Origin: Colimorpha sp045597945
Lineage (GTDB): Bacteria > Bacteroidota > Bacteroidia > Bacteroidales > P3
Reading direction: 5' to 3'
Length of the DNA: 11,204 bases
Assembly: GCA_045597945.1 (NCBI GenBank)
Contig: JAZLLD010000081.1
Span: 1 to 11,204 of the forward strand
This document shows positions 1 through 5,217 of this stretch, piece after piece (positions within the stretch are counted from its first letter, which is position 1; each line of letters begins with the position of its first letter). A model generated the notes under the pieces. That model was not told the origin of the DNA, ran no database searches, and saw only the letters and a list, made by a program, of their open reading frames with translations. The position numbers and the translations under genes were made by a program.

Positions 1-62
1 TGCGTACTTTGCATAAAAGTTGTGCATATCGATAGTCTTTTGTAATAAATTGATTTTCACTA

Positions 63-94
63 CAAAAATACGAAAAATTATTGACATACACAAC
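63..94 (-). promoter_or_regulatory. Possible leftward promoter reading out of the window
   Basis: On the minus strand positions 70-63 read TATTTTTG, a full match to the Bacteroidota -7 box TAnnTTTG. Twenty nucleotides upstream, positions 94-91 read GTTG, one mismatch from the -33 TTTG. It would start transcription near position 56 and run leftward to a gene outside the window, divergent from lrgAB. The stretch is AT-rich, so a chance match is possible. Confidence 0.3.
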
Positions 95-139
95 TTTTTT
101 TTGAAAGAAATTATTAACAAATTAATTCATCCAACAGGT

Positions 140-171
140 TAAGCATCTAAGCACCTAAACAACTAAGCACA
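140..171 (+). repeat. Four tandem 8-bp repeats in the lrgA leader
   Basis: Four head-to-tail octamers TAAGCATC, TAAGCACC, TAAACAAC and TAAGCACA end 12 nt before the lrgA start codon. They would lie in the untranslated leader or directly overlap the translation initiation region. No clear promoter for lrgA was found in positions 1-139. Confidence 0.6.
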
Positions 172-183
172 AAAAGAACAACT

Positions 184-546
184 ATGAACATTATCATCGG
201 TTTCGGCATTATTATGGGATTCTGGGCCGCGGGCGAGTGCCTCTCGGTGCTGATGGGGCATTTTGTGCCAGGCAGCGTGGTGGGCATGTTGCTGCTGTTC
301 TTTGCCCTGCTCCTGAAATGGGTGAAAGTTGAACGCATTGAGAAGGTTGCACACTTTCTCACCCGCAATATGACCATCTTCTTCATTCCCGCCATTATGG
401 GCATCATGGACCAGTGGGGCGTGATCCGCATGAACTGGCTGGGATGGCTGGCCGTGATTGTGCTGACCACCATCTGCGTGATGGCCGCCACCGGGTACAC
501 GGTGCAGGGGCTTGACCGCTTGCTGAAGAAAGGAGGCCGCAAATGA
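184..546 (+). CDS. lrgA: LrgA/CidA family holin-like membrane protein
   Basis: A 120-residue, highly hydrophobic protein with about four membrane helices (roughly residues 3-22, 28-46, 63-77 and 82-103). It has the family features: a short N-terminal helix, the PGSVVGMLLLF segment at about 29-39, a KVERIEKVAHFLTRNM stretch, and a hydrophobic FFIPAIMGIM segment before a basic C-terminus (RLLKKGGRK). Length is normal for the CidA/LrgA family. LrgA/CidA proteins were described as holin/antiholin-like modulators of murein hydrolase activity in Staphylococcus. In other Firmicutes the LrgAB pair (PftAB in Bacillus) acts in pyruvate transport. Which role applies here cannot be read from sequence. 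Its TGA overlaps the lrgB start in ATGA, indicating translational coupling. Leader repeats lie just upstream. Confidence 0.9.
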   Translation: MNIIIGFGIIMGFWAAGECLSVLMGHFVPGSVVGMLLLFFALLLKWVKVERIEKVAHFLTRNMTIFFIPAIMGIMDQWGVIRMNWLGWLAVIVLTTICVMAATGYTVQGLDRLLKKGGRK

Positions 547-1241
547 TGCACGAGATTGCCATGAGCCAGCCCGTGCTGCTGGCTCTCACGATAGGGGTGT
601 ACATCCTGGCAGTATGGATTCGCACCAAGTCTAAAATCATGCTGCTCAACCCCATGCTGATCAGCGCTCCCGTCATCATCACCATCCTATGGCTCTGCCA
701 TATCCCCGCCCAGCACTATATCCAGAGCAACGCAATGATTAGCTTTATGCTAGGCCCTTGCGTGGTGGCACTAGGACTGACGATGTATGAGCAGAGGCAC
801 ACGATACGCCTCTACCTTGTGCCCATTCTCAGCGCCGTGGTGGTGGGCAGCGTGGTGGGCATACTGAGCGTGATAGGGCTGTGCCGGTGGTTCGGGCTGG
901 ACAGCACTATGCTGCTCTCGCTGGAGGCCAAGTCGGTGACCGTGCCCATAGCCATGGAAGTGACCAAGGGTATAGACGGGAATACAGCCATCACCGCCAT
1001 CTCGGTAGCCCTCTGCGGATTGTTCGGCGGCATCTTCGGCCCACTGGTTCTCAAGGTGTTGCACATAAAGAATCCGATAGCCTTCGGAGCGGCCATGGGC
1101 AGCGGCTCTCACGGCATAGGCACTGCCCGCGCCTTGGAGATTGGCGCGGTGGAAGGCGCGGTGAGCGGACTGTGCATTGCCCTCATGGGCGTGGCCACGG
1201 CGGTGCTAGTGCCGGTGATAAACATGCTGATGGGGATATGA
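543..1241 (+). CDS. lrgB: LrgB/CidB family membrane protein
   Basis: A 232-residue polytopic membrane protein of the LrgB family at normal length. Visible signatures are LGPCVVALG at 70-78, the charged EAKSVTVPIAMEV segment at 128-140, GGIFGPLVLK at 162-171 and the glycine-rich GSGSHGIGTARAL segment at 186-198. These are the conserved core of the family. The start is ATG at 543, overlapping the lrgA stop by 4 nt; an in-frame ATG at 546 is the alternative and would change the protein by one residue. LrgA and LrgB normally work together as a membrane complex. The proposed roles in other bacteria are control of autolysis and overflow-metabolite (pyruvate) transport. No terminator hairpin was found directly after the stop. 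A LysR-type gene lies downstream on the same strand; CidAB systems of Firmicutes also have a LysR regulator (CidR), but a link here is only inference. Confidence 0.92.
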   Translation: MMHEIAMSQPVLLALTIGVYILAVWIRTKSKIMLLNPMLISAPVIITILWLCHIPAQHYIQSNAMISFMLGPCVVALGLTMYEQRHTIRLYLVPILSAVVVGSVVGILSVIGLCRWFGLDSTMLLSLEAKSVTVPIAMEVTKGIDGNTAITAISVALCGLFGGIFGPLVLKVLHIKNPIAFGAAMGSGSHGIGTARALEIGAVEGAVSGLCIALMGVATAVLVPVINMLMGI

Positions 1242-1411
1242 CGGTTCGGGTCCTGGCAACCAAGACACAAAATCCGCAATAATCCTATCGGTTTCATCAA
1301 AAAAAAGTCAGAAATAGCACATAATAATCACAATTGTTGAACTAAAAATCATTGAAAAAGGACAAAGAAAAGCAACTTTAACACATTGAAATTTACCATG
1401 AATTAATAAAA

Positions 1412-1447
1412 CCGATAACAACTATTGAAAAAGAGTTATATTATCGG
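1412..1447. promoter_or_regulatory. Dyad operator candidate upstream of the LysR operon
   Basis: CCGATAA at 1412-1418 and TTATCGG at 1441-1447 form a perfect 7-bp inverted repeat. AACT (1420-1423) and AGTT (1434-1437) give inner symmetry. The centre lies about 55 bp upstream of the start site predicted from the -7 box at 1471-1478, which is where LysR-type regulators usually bind. A further TATCGG half-site lies at 1286-1291. As RNA it could also fold into a hairpin with a bulge, but it lies upstream of the predicted transcript. Confidence 0.4.
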
Positions 1448-1470
1448 CAGGCCAAGCTGGAAAATGGTAG

Positions 1471-1478
1471 TAATTTTG
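1471..1478 (+). promoter_or_regulatory. -7 promoter box for the microprotein-LysR operon
   Basis: TAATTTTG is an exact match to the Bacteroidota -7 element TAnnTTTG. No good -33 TTTG lies 17-21 nt upstream, which would fit a promoter that needs an activator such as the adjacent LysR-type protein. Predicted transcription starts near 1485. Confidence 0.45.
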
Positions 1479-1596
1479 CAAATCGAAAGTTGAGGATGAT
1501 TGAAACTAAAGGCAACGCGCCCTTGAGGCTTCAAAACCACAAAACATCGTCGACTGCGAAACAAAAAGTATTAACCCATTTAAAAACAAAGAAATC

Positions 1597-1713
1597 ATGG
1601 CTACCATCAATGCTTGGCACATTATTTTAGGCGGTTTGGCACTGGCTTTTGTCATCTCGGCCTACTACAAAGTAAAAGATTTTAAAGGCAACAACGACAG
1701 CACTATCGACTAA
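1597..1713 (+). CDS. 38-aa single-helix membrane microprotein upstream of the LysR gene
   Basis: A 38-codon frame starting with ATG at 1597 and ending with TAA at 1711-1713. The protein begins MATINAWHIILGGLALAF and has one strong hydrophobic segment (about residues 7-23). A polar tail with lysines (YYKVKDFKGNNDSTID) follows, predicting one membrane helix with the C-terminus in the cytoplasm. The stop is only 5 nt before the LysR start codon and AAAGGCA overlaps the junction, so translation of the two genes is probably coupled. An AT-rich leader and a -7 box at 1471-1478 lie upstream. I do not recognise a family. Position suggests a membrane sensor or accessory to the regulator or to the transporter that follows. 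It could also be a leader peptide whose translation opens the LysR start. Confidence 0.6.
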   Translation: MATINAWHIILGGLALAFVISAYYKVKDFKGNNDSTID

Positions 1714-1718
1714 AGGCA

Positions 1719-2618
1719 ATGGAACTTAGGCAGCTGAAATATTTTGTCAAAGTGGCCGAACTCTCCAGCTTCTCGGAGGCGGCAAAGGCACTGCATATCA
1801 CGCAGAGCACCTTGTCGCAACAGATCAAGCAGTTGGAGGATGAGCTAGACGCGGCCCTGCTGATGCGCGACAATCGGCATGTGCGCCTCACCGACCTGGG
1901 CCAGGCCTTTCTGCCCCAGGCCAAGAAGACCTTGACCGATGCCGACACCACGATTGACAAGATTCGCAACGTGAAGGGCGTGGTGACCGGCCACCTTACG
2001 ATTGGCACCACCTACACATTCTCGCCTATCCTCACCGACGTGCTGCTGCTCTTTATTCGCAAACATCCTGGTGTTAAAGTTAAAATCATTTGTCACCCTG
2101 TTGACGAACTGATGGATATGCTCAGCCGGCAGGAGGTGGATGTAGTGTTCAGCTATCGTTCCACAGAGTGCTATCCCGACATTGGATCCTACTCGTTGTT
2201 CTTCAACCGCTTATCGGCAGTCATGTGCGACACTCACCCCCTGGCCAACCGCAAAAGCCTGACCCTAGGCGAGTTGAGCAACTGCCTTCTGGCTCTGCCC
2301 GGGTCGGGTATGCAGGCACGCAACGTGTTCGACTCAATGGCATCAAAGCGAACCAACAACTTCAACATCCAGATGGAAGTCAACGACATATCCATGCTGC
2401 TGGACATTGTGTCCTCGTCCCACATGGTCACGCTGCTCTCCCACGCCACCATCAAGCGCGGGCAAGGGCTGGTGTCTATTCCCGTGGAGGGCGACGAATG
2501 CCGCATGGATGGCTGCTACCATGTGAAAAGCGGGGTGTACATGAAATGTGCCACCCGCGAGTTCATACGCATGGTCGATGACACCAAATCTCTTTATATC
2601 AGGAAATTGGATTTATAA
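1719..2618 (+). CDS. LysR-family transcriptional regulator
   Basis: A 299-residue LysR-type regulator at the usual family length. Residues 1-60 form the winged helix-turn-helix: it starts MELRQLKYFVKVAEL, has the recognition region FSEAAKALHITQSTLSQQIKQLE at about 18-40, then LTDLGQAFL at 57-65. The linker helix is followed by a substrate-binding-like effector domain from about residue 91 (GHLTIGTTYTF) to the end, with VDVVFSYR and LLALPGSGMQ as typical effector-domain stretches. It should bind DNA as a tetramer and respond to a small molecule; the ligand is not predictable. It is probably translated in coupling with the microprotein upstream and co-transcribed with the transporter 86 nt downstream. 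Likely targets are its own operon (dyad at 1412-1447) and perhaps lrgAB. Confidence 0.93.
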   Translation: MELRQLKYFVKVAELSSFSEAAKALHITQSTLSQQIKQLEDELDAALLMRDNRHVRLTDLGQAFLPQAKKTLTDADTTIDKIRNVKGVVTGHLTIGTTYTFSPILTDVLLLFIRKHPGVKVKIICHPVDELMDMLSRQEVDVVFSYRSTECYPDIGSYSLFFNRLSAVMCDTHPLANRKSLTLGELSNCLLALPGSGMQARNVFDSMASKRTNNFNIQMEVNDISMLLDIVSSSHMVTLLSHATIKRGQGLVSIPVEGDECRMDGCYHVKSGVYMKCATREFIRMVDDTKSLYIRKLDL

Positions 2619-2704
2619 TCTATTTATGAATTAAGAAAACGATTTATGAGTGCAGAATCTTGCATGAATTCGTAAATCTCAAATCAAAAAATTTCAATAA
2701 CAAT

Positions 2705-3934
2705 ATGGGCTGGTTAGAAACACTATTTCTTCAACCAGGTGTGGCAAACTCGGTCTTGCTTCTGAGCCTGGTAATAGCCATTGGATTGATTCTTAGTCGT
2801 ATCCATATAAAAAACATTTCTTTTGGCGTCACTTGGATACTTTTCGTCGGTATCTTTGTGGGGCAACTGGGACTGCAACTTGATGCCGAAATTGGCCATT
2901 TTGCCAAGGAGTTCGGACTCATCTTGTTCATCTACTCCATCGGCATCGAGGTGGGTCCTGGATTCTTTCAATCGTTCAAGAAAGGCGGCGTGCTGCTCAA
3001 CACCCTGGCCATGACCATAGTGCTGCTAGGCTGTGCCATGATGCTTGTCATCCAGATGCTTACGGGCGAGGACAAGGCCGCTATGGTGGGCGTACTCTAT
3101 GGTGCCGTGACCAACACTCCCGGCCTGGGTGCCGCCCAGCAGACTTTCTCGGATCTCAACGATGGACTATCCAACTCACTATATGCCCAAGGCTATGCCG
3201 TGGCCTACCCTCTGGCCGTGGTGGGCATCATACTCAGCATCACATTCCTTAAATGCTTCTTCAAGGTGGACAACGCTGCCGAAGATTCGCTCTTTGAGGC
3301 CAATTCCGACCGCAATGGAGCCAATCTGCAGCGCGCCAACCAGCAGAAAGCAGCATCGCAACAAGCCGAAACCTCCAAGCCAGAAGACAACAAACCGCAC
3401 CTTTTCTATATCTTCCTCGGCATTGCGTTGGGTGTGGTGCTGGGCATGTTGCCCATAGCCATTCCCGGCATACCAGTGCCCATCAAACTGGGTCTGGCTG
3501 GCGGCCCGCTGATTGTGTCGATACTCATCTCGCACTATGGCCCCAAACTCCACATACCCACCCACACCACCAAGTCGGCCAACTTGATGATACGCGAGAT
3601 CGGCATCTGCCTGTTTATGGCCGCCGTAGGCATAGGAGCCGGACAAGGTTTTATTCAGACCATCATGAACGGCGGCTATATGTGGGTCATCTACGGCTTT
3701 GCCATCACGGTGGTGCCCTGCCTGGCAGTAGGCCTGATAGCCCGCTACTGCTTCAACCTCAGCTACTACACCATTGCCGGACTTATCTCCGGTGCCATGA
3801 CCGATCCTCCCGCCCTGGCCTACAGCAACTCACTCTGCTCCGACCAGCAGTCTAGCGTGGCCTATTCCACGGTCTATCCCCTCACCATGTTCCTGCGTGT
3901 GCTCATGGCCCAAGTGCTGGTAATCACACTTTAG
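2705..3934 (+). CDS. AspT/YidE/YbjL-family transporter without central TrkA-C domains
   Basis: A 409-residue membrane protein made of two homologous membrane halves, as in the aspartate:alanine antiporter (AspT) and YidE/YbjL family. Half one (about 1-187) carries GAVTNTPGLGAAQQ at 133-146. Half two (about 232-409) carries KLGLAGGPLIVSILISHYGP, SANLMIREIGICLFMAAVGIGAG and GAMTDPPALAYSN at 363-375, then YPLTMFLRVLMAQ. I chose ATG at 2705 because MGWLETLFLQPGVANSVLLL matches the family's usual N-terminus. An in-frame ATG at 2660 would add 15 residues that do not look conserved. Family members are usually about 550 residues with one or two TrkA-C (RCK-C) domains between the halves. Here only a polar Q/A/S/K-rich linker of about 44 residues (188-231) remains. 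The substrate is unknown; an amino- or carboxylic-acid anion is plausible. It probably belongs to the LysR transcript and may be its regulated target. Confidence 0.88.
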   Translation: MGWLETLFLQPGVANSVLLLSLVIAIGLILSRIHIKNISFGVTWILFVGIFVGQLGLQLDAEIGHFAKEFGLILFIYSIGIEVGPGFFQSFKKGGVLLNTLAMTIVLLGCAMMLVIQMLTGEDKAAMVGVLYGAVTNTPGLGAAQQTFSDLNDGLSNSLYAQGYAVAYPLAVVGIILSITFLKCFFKVDNAAEDSLFEANSDRNGANLQRANQQKAASQQAETSKPEDNKPHLFYIFLGIALGVVLGMLPIAIPGIPVPIKLGLAGGPLIVSILISHYGPKLHIPTHTTKSANLMIREIGICLFMAAVGIGAGQGFIQTIMNGGYMWVIYGFAITVVPCLAVGLIARYCFNLSYYTIAGLISGAMTDPPALAYSNSLCSDQQSSVAYSTVYPLTMFLRVLMAQVLVITL

Positions 3935-3979
3935 GTAAGCTACTTTCATATATAGGACTTACAAAATCCAAAAACCCTT

Positions 3980-4010
3980 GGGGAGGCTGTCGGCTTCCCC
4001 TTATTCTATT
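3980..4010 (+). terminator. Probable terminator after the transporter gene
   Basis: GGGGAGGC (3980-3987) pairs with GCTTCCCC (3993-4000), with one G-U pair and a 5-nt loop. It is followed by the U-rich TTATTCTATT. It lies 45 nt after the transporter stop. The U-tract is interrupted, so termination may be partial. Confidence 0.6.
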
Positions 4011-4190
4011 AGAATCAAGAAGATCCCGAGCGATTTGCAGCCCTCCGTAGGCCTGGCTTTGAACATTCAAGAAAGCATTCCAAATAAGTGCAACTTTTTC
4101 CTGGAATGTATATAATGGAGGTGTCTATGGTTCAAAAACTTTAGCCATCAAAACTGCACAATAATGCAATATTATGACGTTCTCATACTA

Positions 4191-4219
4191 TTTGCATGAC
4201 GACTGCGTTATTAAATTTG
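4191..4219 (+). promoter_or_regulatory. Promoter of the outer-membrane protein gene
   Basis: TTTG at 4191-4194 and TAAATTTG at 4212-4219 match the Bacteroidota -33/-7 elements with 17 nt between them, slightly short compared with the 19 nt of other promoters in this window. Predicted start is near 4226, giving an AT-rich leader of about 20 nt before the ATG at 4248. Confidence 0.6.
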
Positions 4220-4247
4220 CAATTTTATTAATTAAATTCATCATCAA

Positions 4248-4793
4248 ATGAAAAAAATCACATTCCTCATTGCCTTTCTTCCACTCCTGCTAATGGCTCA
4301 AAACTCAAAAATTCTTGTAATGCCAGGATATTCGTCAACCGAACATATATCAGGTCCGTCGTTCAGAGTGCAGTATGCCCAACCATTCACCTGTCACGAC
4401 ACCGCTAGCCGACACTGGATGTGGAATGTGGAGTTAGCTTCAGTTAACGGCGTATCAGATTTTTCTGATTACCTCCATCAGGACGACCTGATGATGTACG
4501 GAGATGCGCTGGGCATAGGCGTCAGCTACCGACTTAATGTGGCCAGCCGCCTGTCTTTCGAAGTGGGATTACTGGCCTACTACACCTACTGGTTTACAAG
4601 TAAACAACGCGCCAATGGCGGCGCTACGCCCTACGCCGGCCTATATCTATCTGCAGGCGGCGACCTGAAGCTCAACTACAACTTCGGAAACGGACTGGTA
4701 TTGGGCGCATACGGAAGTGTGCAGGCCAAACGATACCTGCCATACGGCAGTCCCATGTTCTCCACTGGCCTGATTGTGGGCAAATCTTTCTAA
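4248..4793 (+). CDS. Secreted, probable outer-membrane beta-barrel protein of unknown function
   Basis: A 181-residue protein with a clear signal peptide (MKKITFLIAFLPLLLMAQ; cleavage likely near residues 17-18). The mature part has no long hydrophobic helix. It alternates polar and aromatic residues in short strand-like stretches separated by Gly/Asn turns, for example YRLNVASRLSFEVGLLAYYTYWF, then YAGLYLSAGGDLKLNYNFG, LVLGAYGSVQA and STGLIVGKSF. It ends in phenylalanine, as outer-membrane barrels recognised by BamA do. Length would fit a small barrel of about 8 strands. I do not recognise a named family. It has its own promoter and stands alone, convergent with the 94-aa membrane protein gene. 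A periplasmic or surface beta protein is the alternative. Confidence 0.75.
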   Translation: MKKITFLIAFLPLLLMAQNSKILVMPGYSSTEHISGPSFRVQYAQPFTCHDTASRHWMWNVELASVNGVSDFSDYLHQDDLMMYGDALGIGVSYRLNVASRLSFEVGLLAYYTYWFTSKQRANGGATPYAGLYLSAGGDLKLNYNFGNGLVLGAYGSVQAKRYLPYGSPMFSTGLIVGKSF

Positions 4794-4812
4794 CGGATTT
4801 ATAGCATCAAAA

Positions 4813-4859
4813 CCATATCTACCGTTTCATGGCACAAACGGCAGATATGGCTATTTTTT
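4813..4859. terminator. Bidirectional terminator shared by convergent genes
   Basis: Two 15-nt arms (4813-4827 and 4836-4850; CCATATCT at the 5' end, AGATATGG at the 3' end) pair with one mismatch around an 8-nt loop. On the plus strand CTATTTTTTA follows, a good U-tract for the outer-membrane protein gene. On the minus strand the stem is followed by TTTTGATGC, a weaker U-tract. The plus-strand U-tract overlaps the last codons and stop of the minus-strand gene ending at 4851. Confidence 0.8.
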
Positions 4860-5135
4860 ATCGGAGCGATTATTACGACTATCTAACCAACACCAGAGGC
4901 GGTACATAAGAAAACCCCAGGCCAGAAACAGCACAATGCACAGCCAGGTGGGCACTGTGTTGTGATAGGCATTCTTGTCGATCTCCTTATAATTGGGGAT
5001 ATCGGCGTAATAGTAAGCGCCAGCTCCAAACCCTAGACTGTCCACAAGTCCCAACCGATTGGCCATGATATAAACGGCAATCAGCACAATGGCCACGGCC
5101 ACCACCCAGGTGAGGATGCGCATAAACTTCTTCAT
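4851..5135 (-). CDS. 94-aa two-helix membrane protein downstream of the YeiH-type exporter
   Basis: A 94-residue protein with a hydrophobic segment near residues 7-24 (starting MKKFMRILTWVVAVAIVLIA), then a loop GLVDSLGFGAGAYYYADIPN, and a second membrane segment at about 61-83 (TWLCIVLFLAWGFLMYRLW). The C-terminus is charged (DSRNNRSDKK). The start at 5135 is chosen because MKKF is a typical start and upstream in-frame codons would run through the palindrome at 5164-5203. No Bacteroidota promoter was found in the 82-nt gap before it, so it is probably co-transcribed with the exporter gene. The FGAGAYYYADIP loop resembles small hypothetical proteins of Bacteroidales as far as I can recall, but I cannot name a family. 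A role as accessory subunit of the exporter is inference from position. Confidence 0.7.
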   Translation of the reverse strand: MKKFMRILTWVVAVAIVLIAVYIMANRLGLVDSLGFGAGAYYYADIPNYKEIDKNAYHNTVPTWLCIVLFLAWGFLMYRLWCWLDSRNNRSDKK

Positions 5136-5163
5136 TCGATAAAGGATCAGTGAGCTGTGAAAT

Positions 5164-5203
5164 AGTGAAGAGTGAACAGACATTTGTCCGATCACTCTTC
5201 ACT
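5164..5203. repeat. 40-bp near-perfect palindrome between the exporter and small membrane protein genes
   Basis: AGTGAAGAGTGA (5164-5175) is exactly mirrored by TCACTCTTCACT (5192-5203). The 16-bp centre is itself symmetric (GACA at 5179-5182, TGTC at 5185-5188). Only two position pairs in the whole 40 bp fail to match. No U-tract follows on the minus strand, so it is not a classical terminator. It may be a REP-like element, an mRNA processing or stability hairpin, or an operator. Confidence 0.75.
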
Positions 5204-5217
5204 CATTACTAATCACT

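Larger units (their letters stand above)
1242..1596 (+). other. 355-nt intergenic region with dyad elements and leader of the downstream operon
   Basis: AT-rich gap between lrgB and the microprotein gene. It contains a repeated half-site (TATCGGTTT at 1286-1294, its inverse AAACCGATA at 1409-1417, and TTATCGG at 1441-1447), a -7 box at 1471-1478 and a leader of about 110 nt. A 44-codon frame starting at 1496 overlaps the microprotein out of frame, but nothing beyond its length supports it. Confidence 0.6.
3935..4247 (+). other. 313-nt intergenic region between the transporter and the outer-membrane protein gene
   Basis: Holds the probable terminator of the transporter operon (3980-4010), a 7-bp inverted repeat CATTCCA (4076-4082) / TGGAATG (4102-4108), an AT-rich dyad around 4161-4175 (ATAAT/ATTAT) and the promoter of the following gene. 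No credible coding frame was seen. Positions 4020-4130 remain unexplained. Confidence 0.6.

Noticed and set aside
2660..2704. N-terminal extension of the transporter from ATG 2660
   Set aside because: The extra 15 residues are polar and Asn/Lys-rich with AT-rich leader-like codons, and the family's usual N-terminus begins at the ATG at 2705.
4813..4850. Inverted repeat as an attachment or recombination site
   Set aside because: Position between convergent genes and a following U-tract explain it fully as a terminator.
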